From NCBI GenBank assembly GCA_963751775.1, contig CAVVVW010000008.1, positions 62,001 through 126,000 on the forward strand: a stretch of 64,000 nt of DNA, read 5' to 3'. Position numbers and translations under genes: made by a program. The DNA is from CADEEN01 sp963751775 (GTDB lineage Bacteria; Pseudomonadota; Gammaproteobacteria; Burkholderiales; Burkholderiaceae_C). The stretch's first letter is position 1. Every line of letters begins with the position of its first letter. The notes beneath the pieces are model-generated. The model ran no database searches and was not told the origin of the DNA. It saw nothing but the letters and a program-made list of their open reading frames with translations. Positions 8,476 through 18,008 of this stretch are shown piece after piece.

Positions 8476-11346
8476 ATGACCGAACCCACGACCGCCACCG
8501 ACTACCGCGCCACACTGAACCTGCCCGACACGCCGTTCCCGATGCGCGGCGACCTGCCCAAGCGCGAGCCGGGCTGGATCGCGCAGTGGACCGAACAGGG
8601 GCTGTACAAGCAGCTGCGCGCCGCGCGCCATGGCGCGCCCTTGTTCGTGCTGCACGACGGCCCGCCGTACGCCAATGGCGTGCTGCACATCGGGCATGCG
8701 GTGAACAACATCCTGAAGGACATGGTCGTCAAGTCCAAGCAGCTGGCGGGCTTCGACGCGCGCTTCGTGCCGGGCTGGGACTGCCACGGCCTGCCGATCG
8801 AGAACGCGATCGAGAAGGCGCACGGCCGCCACCTCTCGCGCGACCAGATGCAGGCCAAGAGCCGCGCCTACGCCACCGAGCAGATCGCGCAGCAGATGGC
8901 CGACCGCCGGCGGCTGGGCGTGCTCGGCGACTGGGAGCACCCCTACCGCACGATGGATTTCGCCAACGAGGCCGGCGAGATCCGCGCCTTCAAGCGCGTC
9001 ATCGAGCGCGGCTTCGTCTACCGCGGCCTCAAGCCCGTGTACTGGTGCTTCGACTGCGGCTCGTCGCTGGCCGAATTCGAGATCGAGTACGCCGACAAGA
9101 AGTCGCAGGCGATCGACGTCGCCTTCCTTTGCGCCGAGCCCGACAAGCTGGCCGCCGCGTTCGGCCTGCCCGAGATCGTCGGCGAGGCCTTCGCGGTGAT
9201 CTGGACCACCACCGCATGGACCATCCCCGCCAACCAGGCGCTCAACCTGAACCCGGCGCTGGATTACGCACTGGTGCACACCGAGCGCGGGCAGCTGCTG
9301 CTGGCCGCATCGCTGGTCGAACAATGCCTGGCGCGCTACGGCCTGCAGGGCAGCGTGGTGGCGACGACGAAGGGCGAAACGCTCGCCGGCATCCATTTCC
9401 GCCATCCGCTGGCGCATGTCGACGCCGGCTACGACCGCCTCGCACCGGTCTACCTGGCCGATTACGCCACCGCCGAAGACGGCACCGGCATCGTGCACTC
9501 GTCGCCGGCCTACGGCCTGGACGACTTCAACTCGTGCACCGCGCACGGCATGCAGGTCGACGAGATCCTCAACCCGGTGCAGGGCCACGGCAGCTACGCG
9601 GCCGACTTCCCGCTGTTCGGCGGCCAGAACATCTGGAAGGCGGTGCCGGCGATCATCGACGCGCTGCGCGATGCCGGGCGCCTGCTGGCCACCAGCACGC
9701 TCACGCACAGCTACCCGCATTGCTGGCGCCACAAGACGCCGGTGATCTACCGTGCCGCGGCGCAATGGTTCATCCGCATGGACGAAGCGAGTGCCGCGAC
9801 GGCCGGCGTGTTCACGAAGGACAAGCCGGCGCAGACGCTGCGCGAGACGGCGCTGGCGGCGATCGACGCCACCACCTTCTTCCCCGAGAACGGCAAGGCG
9901 CGCCTGCGCGACATGATCGCCAACCGGCCCGACTGGTGCATCAGCCGCCAGCGCAGCTGGGGCGTGCCGCTGCCGTTCTTCCTGCACAAGGATTCGGGTG
10001 AACTGCACCCGGACACGATGGCCATCCTCGACCGCGCGGCGGCGATCGTCGAGAAGGGTGGCGTCGAAGCCTGGAGCCGCGTCACGGCCGAAGAGATCCT
10101 CGGCGCCGCCGATGCCGCGCACTACAGCAAGAGCAGCGACATCCTCGAGGTCTGGTTCGACTCCGGGTCGACCTTCTTCCACGTCCTGCGCGGCTCGCAC
10201 GCCGCTGACGGCGGGTTCCACGAGGAAATCGACAGTCGCACAGGTGCTCCGGGCCCCGAGGCCGATCTCTACCTCGAGGGCCATGACCAGCACCGCGGCT
10301 GGTTCCACTCCTCGCTGCTGCTGGGCTGCGCGCTGGAAGGCCGCGCACCCTACCGCGGCCTGCTGACGCACGGCTTCACCGTCGACGGCCAGGGCCGCAA
10401 GATGAGCAAGTCGCTCGGCAACATCATCGAGATCCGCGAGTTCGCGAAAGACCCGGGCGCCGAGGTCGCGCGCCTGTGGTGCGCCTCGACCGACTACGCC
10501 GGCGACCCGCCGATCGACAAGAAGATCCTGGCCCGCGTCGTCGACAGCTACCGGCGTATCCGCAACACGCTGCGCTTCCTGCTCGCCAACGTGGCCGACT
10601 TCGACGCCACGCGCGACGCGGTGCCCGCCAGCGCGAACTGCTGGAGATCGACCGCTGGGCATTGGCGCGCGCGGCCGAGTTGCAGGCCGAGATGCTGGCC
10701 CATTACGAGCGCTTCGAGTTCCACCCGGTGGTCGCCAAGCTGCAGCTGTTCTGCAGCGAAGACCTGGGCGCGTTCTACCTCGACGTGCTGAAGGATCGGC
10801 TCTACACCACCGCGCCGAAATCGCTGGCCCGCCGCTCGGCGCAGACCGCGCTGTGGCAGATCACGCACGCCATGCTGCGCTGGATGGCGCCCTTCCTTTC
10901 GTTCACCGCCGAGGAGGCGTGGCCGATCCTGGCGCCCGGCAAGTCGCCGTCGATCTTCACCGAAACGTTTGCGCGCTTCGATGCCCCCGACGCCGCGCTG
11001 CTGGCGAAGTGGCAGCGCATCCGCGCGATCCGCGACGAGGTCAACAAGGCCATCGAGACGGTGCGCACCGAGAGCAAGAGTCGGCTCGTCGCTGCAGGCC
11101 GAAGTCGTGCTGACGGTCAACCAGGCCGACCACGAACTGTTGTCGACGCTGGGCGAAGGCTTGAAGTTCGTGCTCATCACCTCACAGGCGCGGCTCGTGC
11201 GCGGCGAGGCGCTGGCCGTGGCGGTGTCACCATCGACCGCCACCAAGTGCGAACGCTGCTGGCACTGGCGCAGCGATGTCGGCAGCGACCCGGCGCACCC
11301 GGCGCTGTGCGGGCGCTGCAGCAGCAACCTCTTCGGCGCGCGGTGA
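8476..11346 (+). CDS. ileS: Isoleucyl-tRNA synthetase, two frameshifts
   Basis: Class I aminoacyl-tRNA synthetase charging tRNA-Ile, about 956 residues after repair. Motifs in order are HGPPYANGVLHIGHAVNN, containing the HIGH signature (encoded around 8652-8710); the editing domain with WTTTAWTIPANQAL; GWFHSSLL; KMSKSLGN (around 10400); the anticodon-binding domain; and a C-terminal zinc ribbon with CERCW and CGRC. Shifts occur near 10630, where GCCAGCGCG looks like GCCGAGCGCG with one G lost, and near 11088, where an extra A follows AGCAAG. Each restores homology, so these are almost certainly sequence errors in an essential gene. lspA follows after 21 bp. Confidence 0.97.
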
Positions 11347-11367
11347 AATCCGCACGGTCGCCTGACG

Positions 11368-11866
11368 ATGGCCCGTTCCTCCTCCGCTGCGCCCAGCCTG
11401 CTTGTCTGGCTGGGCCTGGCGCTGGTCGTCATCGTCCTCGACCAATTCGCCAAGACCTTGATCCTGGGCTACTTCCAACTCGGCGACAGCCGTCAGGTCA
11501 CCTCGTTCTTCAACGTCGTGCGGGTACACAACAGCGGTGCGGCGTTCTCGTTCCTGGCCGGCGCGACGGGTTGGCAGCGTTGGTTCTTCATCGCCCTCGG
11601 CCTGGTCGCGGCGGGCTTCATCGTCTGGATGCTGCGCAGCCACCCGGCGCAAAGGCTGTTCTGCTTTGCCGTCACGATGATCATGGGCGGCGCCCTGGGC
11701 AACGTCGTCGACCGCCTGCTGCACGGCCACGTGGTCGACTTCATACAAGTTCATTGGCAGGATTCGTACTTCCCCAGCTTCAACCTCGCCGACAGCGCGA
11801 TCACGCTGGGCGCGGTGCTTGCTGATCGTCGACGAACTGCGGCGCGTGCGCCGCGCAGGCGGCTGA
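11368..11866 (+). CDS. lspA: Lipoprotein signal peptidase (signal peptidase II), frameshifted at C-terminus
   Basis: Inner-membrane aspartyl protease that removes signal peptides from prolipoproteins. Four transmembrane helices are visible. Conserved blocks are VLDQFAKTL, VHNSGAAFSFL, GALGNVVDRL and FNLADSAIT; the two catalytic Asp residues are in VVDRL and NLADS. Near 11820 the sequence GTGCTTGCTG carries one extra T; removing it gives the normal ending LLIVDELRRVRRAGG with a TGA at 11864-11866. Repaired length is about 165 residues. It follows ileS as in most Proteobacteria. Confidence 0.95.
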
Positions 11867-11879
11867 CGAGGGCGCGCGC

Positions 11880-12623
11880 ATGAACCGCAATGCACTGCGC
11901 ACGGGCGATGCATTGACCTGGTTTGCGCTGCTCGTCGGGCCCCTGAGCGCCGTGGCGGCCCTGCTCGCCGGGCCGGCCTACCGTGGCGCATTGCTGTCGC
12001 TGGGCGATGCATTCCTGCTCCTGCGCTGGGCGACGATCGCCGCCTCGCGGGCGCCGGCCTGGCCGTGCTGGCCCTGGGATTGCTGGCGCTGGGCGGCGCC
12101 CGCCGCGGCCGCGCACTGGCCGCGGCGGCCATCGCGATCAACGCGCTCGTCGCCGCGCCCGCCGCTCTACCTGTACGCACAGGCGCAAAGCCTGCCCAAG
12201 ATCCACGACATCAGCACCGATACGCAGGACCCACCGGCCTTCGTCGCCGTGCTGCCGCTGCGCCAAGGCGCACGCAACCCCGTCGACTACCGGCCCGAGA
12301 CCGCCGCACAGCAACGCCTCGGCTACCCCGACATCGCACCACTCGTGCTCGGCGTGCCGCCGGCGCAGGCCTTCGAGCGCGCCGAGCGCACGGCGCGGGC
12401 GATGGGCTGGCAGATCGTGGCCGCGGTGCCCGACGCGCTTCGCATCGAAGCCACCGATACCACGCTGCTGTTCGGCTTCAAGGACGATGTCGTGATCCGC
12501 ATCCGGCCCAGCGGCCAGGGCAGCGTGGTCGACGTGCGCTCCTTGTCGCGCATCGGCGGCAGCGACATCGGCACCAATGCCAGGCGCGTGCGCCGCTTCC
12601 TCGATCGTCTGGCCAACGACTGA
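11880..12623 (+). CDS. DUF1499 membrane-associated protein
   Basis: About 247 residues. Two or three N-terminal hydrophobic segments (GPLSAVAALLAGPAYRG; LALGLLALGGARRGRALAAA) are followed by a DUF1499 domain with the diagnostic SLPKIHDISTDTQDPPAF motif and the C-terminal DDVVIRIRPSGQGSVVDVRS and NARRVRRFLDRL. Residues of the second hydrophobic segment read correctly only in another frame, so two compensating indels are likely near 12050 and 12155. DUF1499 has no established biochemical role. A decayed copy of its last 60 residues occurs at 22846-23036. It begins 14 bp after lspA and could share its transcript. Confidence 0.85.
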   Translation: MNRNALRTGDALTWFALLVGPLSAVAALLAGPAYRGALLSLGDAFLLLRWATIAASRAPAWPCWPWDCWRWAAPAAAAHWPRRPSRSTRSSPRPPLYLYAQAQSLPKIHDISTDTQDPPAFVAVLPLRQGARNPVDYRPETAAQQRLGYPDIAPLVLGVPPAQAFERAERTARAMGWQIVAAVPDALRIEATDTTLLFGFKDDVVIRIRPSGQGSVVDVRSLSRIGGSDIGTNARRVRRFLDRLAND

Positions 12624-12649
12624 GCGCGCGCAGCCGATCACGCCACGCC

Positions 12650-12988
12650 ATGCCCGCAGGCCGCCGCCAGCGTCATCACCATCACGTCTACGTCGTGGAA
12701 CTCGCCGATCAGGTCTGGAACGAAGCCGCCTTTCGCAAGGCCAACCCGGAGTACCAACTCGGCAAGCCCTTCGTCTATGTCGGCATGACCGGGCTGGACC
12801 CCGACCTGCGGCTGGACCGCCACAAGGCCGGCATCCAGGCCAACCGCTTCGTCTTCAAGTACGGGCTGCGCCTGCTGCCTGCGCTGTACGAGGTCTACAA
12901 CCCGATGCCCTACGAGGCCGCGCGCGAGATGGAGGTCGAGCTGGCGATCGGTCTGCGCGAAGCGGGCTACGGGGTCTGGCAGGCGTGA
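12650..12988 (+). CDS. Small GIY-YIG-like protein
   Basis: A 112-residue protein. VYVVEL and KPFVYVGMTGLDPDLRLDRHKAG match the two short strands and the following Arg/His helix of the GIY-YIG nuclease fold, and AREMEVELAIGLREAG could supply the conserved Glu. A His-rich stretch (RRQRHHHH) near the N-terminus may bind metal. It stands alone, not fused to a UvrC-type partner. Family membership is a motif-level judgement; function is unknown. Confidence 0.6.
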   Translation: MPAGRRQRHHHHVYVVELADQVWNEAAFRKANPEYQLGKPFVYVGMTGLDPDLRLDRHKAGIQANRFVFKYGLRLLPALYEVYNPMPYEAAREMEVELAIGLREAGYGVWQA

Positions 12989-13004
12989 GACAAGGCGCGG
13001 CAGC

Positions 13005-13490
13005 ATGACGCTGCAATCACTTGCCAGGGCACTTCAGCTCTCCTTGCGGGCGGCAGTGGCAGCCGGCCTCTCGCTACTGCTCGCGCAGATGCTGAACCTC
13101 GAATTCCCGATCTACGCCTTCATCGCGGCGGTCATCGTCACCGATCTGTCGCCGGCCCAGACCACCCGGCTGGGTTGGCGGCGCCTGGTCGCAACCATCG
13201 TCGGAGCGACCTGCGGCGCCGCGCTCAGTGGGGCACTCCCGCACGGCCCGTGGGCCATCGCATTGGGTGTGCTGATCGCCATGCTGGTATGCAGTCTCAT
13301 ACGCATGCAGGAGGGCGCCAAGGTGGCCGGCTACATCTGCGGCATCGTCATGCTGTCCTACGGCGCCGAGCCGTGGTTCTACGCGTTCTATCGCTTGCTG
13401 GAGACCACGCTGGGCATCGGCGTGGCGTGGGTGATCAGCCTCGTGCCCAAGCTCGTGCGCCTCGACGCCTCGGACGACGAGACCCCCTGA
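13005..13490 (+). CDS. FUSC/aromatic acid exporter-type membrane protein
   Basis: A 161-residue integral membrane protein with about five hydrophobic helices, the first being AAVAAGLSLLLAQML. It fits the short FUSC-like (aromatic acid exporter N-terminal) family: PIYAFIAAVIVTDLSPAQT, RLVATIVGATCGA and QEGAKVAGYICGIVML are typical. It lacks the large soluble domain of full AaeB-type exporters. It starts 16 bp after the GIY-YIG-like gene and is convergent with marC. Substrate unknown. Confidence 0.75.
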   Translation: MTLQSLARALQLSLRAAVAAGLSLLLAQMLNLEFPIYAFIAAVIVTDLSPAQTTRLGWRRLVATIVGATCGAALSGALPHGPWAIALGVLIAMLVCSLIRMQEGAKVAGYICGIVMLSYGAEPWFYAFYRLLETTLGIGVAWVISLVPKLVRLDASDDETP

Positions 13491-13503
13491 AAGGCCTGGC
13501 GAA

Positions 13504-13530
13504 GCGCGCGTGGCCATCTGGTGCGCGCGC
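13504..13530. terminator. Possible bidirectional hairpin between convergent genes
   Basis: GCGCGCG (13504-13510) can pair with CGCGCGC (13524-13530) in the 46-bp gap between the convergent FUSC and MarC genes. No T-tract is present, so termination is a guess from position. Confidence 0.25.
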
Positions 13531-13536
13531 AGTGCG

Positions 13537-14199
13537 TCAGCGTGGCGGCAAGGTGCTCAACAGCTCGGCAAAGCCGGTCCAGAGTATCTGGATGCCGATG
13601 CAGATGAGGATGAAGGCGAACAGGCGGCCCAGTGCATCCGAGCCACGCTCGCCGAGCGCGTCCTCGATGCGATCGGCGAACCGGTAGCACAGGTACACCA
13701 GGGTCGCGATGCCGAGCACGGCGAGCAAGCCGCCGACCATGGCGCTGGCCACCGCCGCGGCCGACATGCCCTGGTCGCCGGAACCGCCGGTGCCGACCGC
13801 GATGGCGACGGCCACCGTTCCCGGGCCGGCGGTGAGCGGCATCGTCAACGGATAGAACGCCATGTCCTCGAGCTCTCGCTCCGCGCCGGCGCCATCGGCC
13901 TGTGCGCCTGCGCTCGGCTGCCGTGGCGCATCGAGCGCCCGCCATCCCGACATCGCCAGCACCAGGCCGCCGGCCACGCGCAGCACCGGCACGGAGATTC
14001 CGAACAGCTGCAGCACGAATGCGCCGACGAAGAGCGCAACGATCATGATCAGGAAGGCGTAGAACGCGATCTGCCGCGCCAGAGCCGCCCGCAACTGGCG
14101 ACTGCCGCGCCGGGTGATGGCGAGGAACAGCAGCGCGGACCCCGGCGGATTGACGATCGGCAGCAGCGCGAGAAACACGAGCAGGAAGGACTGCAGCAT
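13537..14199 (-). CDS. marC: MarC family integral membrane protein
   Basis: A 220-residue MarC/UPF0056 protein with six predicted transmembrane helices. The N-terminal LLPIVNPPGSALLFLAIT is the family signature, and GGLVLAMSGWRAL and the mid-protein YPLTMPLTAGPGTVAVA block are also typical. Despite its name the family has no proven drug-resistance role. It is the last gene of the decarboxylase/transporter operon, 13 bp after the second AspT gene. A second MarC paralogue lies at 37440-38072. Confidence 0.85.
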   Translation of the reverse strand: MLQSFLLVFLALLPIVNPPGSALLFLAITRRGSRQLRAALARQIAFYAFLIMIVALFVGAFVLQLFGISVPVLRVAGGLVLAMSGWRALDAPRQPSAGAQADGAGAERELEDMAFYPLTMPLTAGPGTVAVAIAVGTGGSGDQGMSAAAVASAMVGGLLAVLGIATLVYLCYRFADRIEDALGERGSDALGRLFAFILICIGIQILWTGFAELLSTLPPR

Positions 14200-14212
14200 G
14201 GCGGGCGGTACC

Positions 14213-15911
14213 TCAGGCGATCAGCCAGACGATCACGGTACCCCAGGTGGTGAGCAGGATGTGGCCGATCGCCACCGTGCCGGAATAGCCGAGCACGGCG
14301 ACCGTGCTGCCAGAGCGCGCCTGCAAGGCGGCCAGCCCGGCCGTCATCGTCAATGCGCCGGCGAGCCCGCCGAGCACCAGCAGCGGATTGAGGCGCAGCA
14401 CATAGCAGCCGAAGTACAGGCCCGCGACGAGCGGTACCAAGGTCACCACGATGCCGCCGAAGAACAGCCCGACCCCGGCTTCGCGCAGGGCTTGGACAAA
14501 GTGCGGGCCGGCGCCCAAGCCGATCATGGCCACGAAGCCCGCCAGCCCGATCGAATTCATGAACGCGATCGCGCCGCCCGGAATGCGGCCAAAGCGCGGC
14601 CGGATCGAGTGCAGGTAGCCGGTGAGCAGGCCCGCGAGCAGCGTGCCGACGCTGGTGCCGATGGCGATCTTCATGGCGCCGAGCGGGACGATGATGGCCA
14701 GTCCGGCGAGCGAGCCGAGCAATATGCCGAGCGCGAGCGCGACGAAGTCCGTGCTGTCCGTCGGGCATGCAGCACGTCGCCGGCCAACGCGGCGACCTTC
14801 GTCACCGCATGCTCCGGTCCTACCAGCCGCAGCACGTCCGCGCGTTCGACCGTGGTGCGCGGCGCCGACCGGGATTTCGTGGCCGCCACGGCGGATGCCG
14901 CGCAGGAAGACGCTGCGCACCAGTTCGGATGAGCGCGCGATCTCCTCGAGCGTCTTGCCGGCAAACACATCGCTGCTGACGAACACGTCGTAAGTGGCGG
15001 TCGGCACGTCGAGCGCTTCGCGGTCCTCGACTTCCTCCACCGTCGTGCGGCCGATGATCTCGACCAAGGCCTCGCGCCGCCCGGACACGACCACGATGTC
15101 GCCGCCCTGCAGCTGCGTGTCCGGCGTCGCGTCCATCAATTGCCCGCCACGCCGGATGCGCTCGATGAAGACCCGCATGCCCGGCACCATCGCTTCGGCT
15201 TGCGCCACGGTCTTGCCGGCGATGCGCGCATCGGCCGGCAGCCGGTAGCCGCGCATCTCGAACGGCCGCCATGCCGAGAACACGCCGGGCTGGCTGCGGT
15301 CCAGGCCCAGTTCCTGCTCCAGCTTCTGCGCCTCGGCCTTGAGATCGATGCCGAGCAGGCGCGGCCCGACTTCGCTGCAGAACATGATCAGGCCGAAGGT
15401 GCCGAACAGGTAGCACAGGGCATCGGCGACCGCAATGTGGCTGACCAGCCGCGCGCGCTCCGCTTCAGGCAGCGCCAGCGTGCCGATGGCTTCGGTCGCG
15501 GTGCCGATCGCGGGCGACTCGGTGAGCGCGCCCGACAGCAGCCCGGCGGCGAACCCGGGGTCGAGCTGGAGGAACTTTCGCGACGCCGAACGCCGTGCCG
15601 AGGCCGACGGCGCAGATGAAGGCGGCGAGCCCCGCCCAGCGCAGGCCGTCGCCCTTCATCGCCTGAAAGAACTTCGGCCCGACCGAGTAACCGATGCTGA
15701 ACAGGAACATCAGGAACAGGATCGACTTGGCCGTCGACGAAATCGGTACCTTGAAGAAGTACCCGACCAGCACGCCCACGATCAGCGATCCCGTCACCGG
15801 CCCGAGCCCGAACCCGCGGAACTTGAACCCGCCGACCCAGTAACCGATGCCGACGACGAGGAAGACCGGCAGTTCCGGATACTTCGCGAAGATGGCGGCG
15901 AACCAGTCCAC
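14213..15911 (-). CDS. AspT-family amino acid exchanger (second copy), frameshifted
   Basis: Aspartate:alanine exchanger family transporter, about 566 residues when repaired. It has an N-terminal membrane half (FLVVGIGYWVGGFKFRGFGLG, SILFLMFLFSIGYSVGPKFF), a central TrkA-C-like region (YRLPADARIAGKTVAQAEAM, LQGGDIVVVSGRREALVE) and a C-terminal membrane half (GIAFMNSIGLAGFVAMIGLGAG-like). A shift near 15570 and a compensating pair near 14862 and 14765 disrupt the frame. It is homologous to the AspT at 18009-19709 but clearly diverged, so the two probably exchange different substrates. Confidence 0.85.
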
Positions 15912-15962
15912 GGTATTCCGCGCTAGCAGTCGTGGTTCAGTTCGACGCGCAAACGGCTGTCC

Positions 15963-17366
15963 TCAACCCGCGACGAAGAGCAACCAAGGCGTGCCGATCA
16001 GCAGGTAGATCGCCATGAACGCGACGGTGGTGAAGAGCCCGAGCTTGTACAGCTCGCCCTGTTCGAGATAACCGCTGGCCACGAAGATGACGTTCTGGCT
16101 GCCGCCCTGCGGGGTGATGACCGAGAAGTAGCTGCTCGCGAACAGCAGCCCCGGCGCCATCAGCGCAGGCGGCACGCCGCCGCGAACGCCGACATCGAGG
16201 AAGACGGCGAGCAGCGCCAGCATCTGCGAGGTCTGGCTGACGAAGAAGTAGTGCAGGCCGACGTAGAGCGCGATCAACAGCACGTACAGCACCGGCCATG
16301 ACAGGCCAGCCAGGCGCGAGGCGAGGCGCTCGCCCACATAGCCCATGAAGCCGAGTTCGTTCAGCTGGGCGCTCAGGGCGAACAGGATCGCGAGCCAGAG
16401 GAAGGTCGCCAGCGTGTCGCCCTGCTTGGAGATGTCGTCCAGCGTCAGCACGCCGGCCACCAGCAGCACGCCGAAGCCCATGAACGCGACGCTGGTCGAA
16501 TTGAGATTCAGCGCGCTGCCGAACACCCAGCCGGCGACCATCACGATGAAGGTCAGGGCCGTGATCCACTCGTCGCGCGACATCGACCCCATGCCGGCGA
16601 GATCCTTGCGCGCTGCGGCGGGGGCCTCGGGCGTCGCGCCGACGCCGGGCGAGAAGATCTTCGCCACGAGCAACGGCAGTATCAGGATCGCGGTGAACGT
16701 CGGCACCGACGAGGCGAGGAACCAGCCGGCGAAGCCGATCTCGAGGCCGGCCTTCTGCGCGATCTGCACGCCGATCGGGTTGCAGGACGTGGCAGTCAGC
16801 CAGAGCGCGGAAGACAGCGCGAGGCTGGCCATGCCGCAGAACATGAGGTAGCCACCCAGCCGCCGCCCCTCCGGGTCGTTGGGTTCGGAGCCCGCGCCCT
16901 TGGCCACCGACAGCACGATCGGGAACAGCACGCCGCCGCGCGCCGTGTTGCTGGGAAATGCCGGCGCGATGGCCGCGTCGGTCAGCACGATGCTGTAGGC
17001 CAGACCGAGCGGCGAGCCGCCGAAGCGGCTGACCATCAACAGGCTGATCCGCCGGCCGAGCCCTGACTTCACCACCGCCTGCGCGACGACGAAGGCGATC
17101 ACCACCAGCAGCACGCTCGAATTGGCGAAGCCAGAGAAGGCCTGCGCCGGCGTGATCGTCCCGGTGAGGACGACGGTCGCGACGGCAATCATCGAGGCCG
17201 TCAGCAGCGGGAAGGAGCCGATGAGCACGCAGGCGATTGCGGCGACGAAGATCGCGAACAGGTGCCACGCGTGCGGCGTCAGGCCGGCCGGCACCGGCGT
17301 GAACCAGATGCCGATCGCGATCGCGAACGGCGCTGCGCGCTTCAGAAGCAATCCGGGTGAGATCAT
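15963..17366 (-). CDS. DASS-family anion/dicarboxylate transporter
   Basis: An intact 467-residue inner-membrane transporter of the divalent anion:sodium symporter family, with about twelve hydrophobic segments. The paired substrate/sodium motifs are visible: FPSNTARGG in the first half with TATSCNPIG after it, and SVITPQGGSQNVI in the second half. Such proteins move malate, succinate, citrate or related anions, by symport or exchange. Its ATG overlaps the lipoprotein stop by 4 bp (ATGA), so translation is coupled. The position between two AspT exchangers suggests supply or removal of a carboxylate used by the operon (inference). Confidence 0.88.
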   Translation of the reverse strand: MISPGLLLKRAAPFAIAIGIWFTPVPAGLTPHAWHLFAIFVAAIACVLIGSFPLLTASMIAVATVVLTGTITPAQAFSGFANSSVLLVVIAFVVAQAVVKSGLGRRISLLMVSRFGGSPLGLAYSIVLTDAAIAPAFPSNTARGGVLFPIVLSVAKGAGSEPNDPEGRRLGGYLMFCGMASLALSSALWLTATSCNPIGVQIAQKAGLEIGFAGWFLASSVPTFTAILILPLLVAKIFSPGVGATPEAPAAARKDLAGMGSMSRDEWITALTFIVMVAGWVFGSALNLNSTSVAFMGFGVLLVAGVLTLDDISKQGDTLATFLWLAILFALSAQLNELGFMGYVGERLASRLAGLSWPVLYVLLIALYVGLHYFFVSQTSQMLALLAVFLDVGVRGGVPPALMAPGLLFASSYFSVITPQGGSQNVIFVASGYLEQGELYKLGLFTTVAFMAIYLLIGTPWLLFVAG

Positions 17367-17977
17367 TTGGGCAAGCCTCCAGTGCCGGGCTCGCCGGGCC
17401 GAACACGGCCCTTGAGGCCGACGGCGCTGCCCTGGATCGAACCATCCTCGGCCTCGATCACGAAGCGCCAGGCGAACTCATAGGACCCCGTCGCGCCGGC
17501 ATAGCGGCCCGTGCCGCCCAGGATCGTCCCGGTGATGCGATTCTTTGCGGCGGTGCCTTCGCCCTTGACCTCGCTGAAGACCTGTTCGCCGTTCTCGTCC
17601 GTCCAGACGCTGCGGCCGACCAGGCCCGTTTCGCTGTCGGCGAGCGCGATCAGCTCGGAGCGGAATCCGACGCCGGGACGCCCCGGCCCCGCCATCAGCA
17701 TCGAGCCGCGCAGGTCGATGATCGAGGCGCGGCGGTCTGCGCCCAGGGCCATGATCTTGCGGCTGCCGGCGGCGCTCCACGTGCCCTCGAACTCGCGCCA
17801 TTCGCCGGCGGCCAGCGCGGCCTTCGGTGCCTCCGGCGCCGGCCCGCAGGCCGCCGCGGCAATGGCCAGCGCAAGCGGCAAGATGCAGCGCCCCAGCCTG
17901 CGCGCAGTCGCAGCGCGAGCCCCCGGTTCACCGAGGGACTCGCGATCACGACCTGGCGCACGAATGAAGAGGGCCAT
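17363..17977 (-). CDS. Putative lipoprotein with a dirigent/AOC-barrel-like motif
   Basis: A 204-residue protein with a long basic N-region, a hydrophobic stretch ILPLALAIAAAAC ending in a lipobox-like Ala-Ala-Cys (Cys about residue 44), then a soluble beta-rich domain. The segment GGTGRYAGATGSYEF resembles the glycine-rich repeat of allene-oxide-cyclase/dirigent-type barrels. The start at 17977 is supported by AAGGGG seven bases upstream. It lies 31 bp after AspT and overlaps the DASS gene by 4 bp. I do not recognise its function; it may be a periplasmic accessory of the transporters. Confidence 0.7.
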   Translation of the reverse strand: MALFIRAPGRDRESLGEPGARAATARRLGRCILPLALAIAAAACGPAPEAPKAALAAGEWREFEGTWSAAGSRKIMALGADRRASIIDLRGSMLMAGPGRPGVGFRSELIALADSETGLVGRSVWTDENGEQVFSEVKGEGTAAKNRITGTILGGTGRYAGATGSYEFAWRFVIEAEDGSIQGSAVGLKGRVRPGEPGTGGLPK

Positions 17978-18008
17978 GCTTCGCCCCTTTCTGTTGTTGC
18001 CCCGGCGG

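Noticed and set aside
8365..10662. A long minus-strand open frame opposite ileS
   Set aside because: Antisense shadow of ileS; composition is low-complexity and no start signal or family motif is present.
8476..11866. True pseudogenisation of ileS and lspA
   Set aside because: Both are essential, the indels are single bases and homology resumes perfectly; sequence error is the simpler reading.
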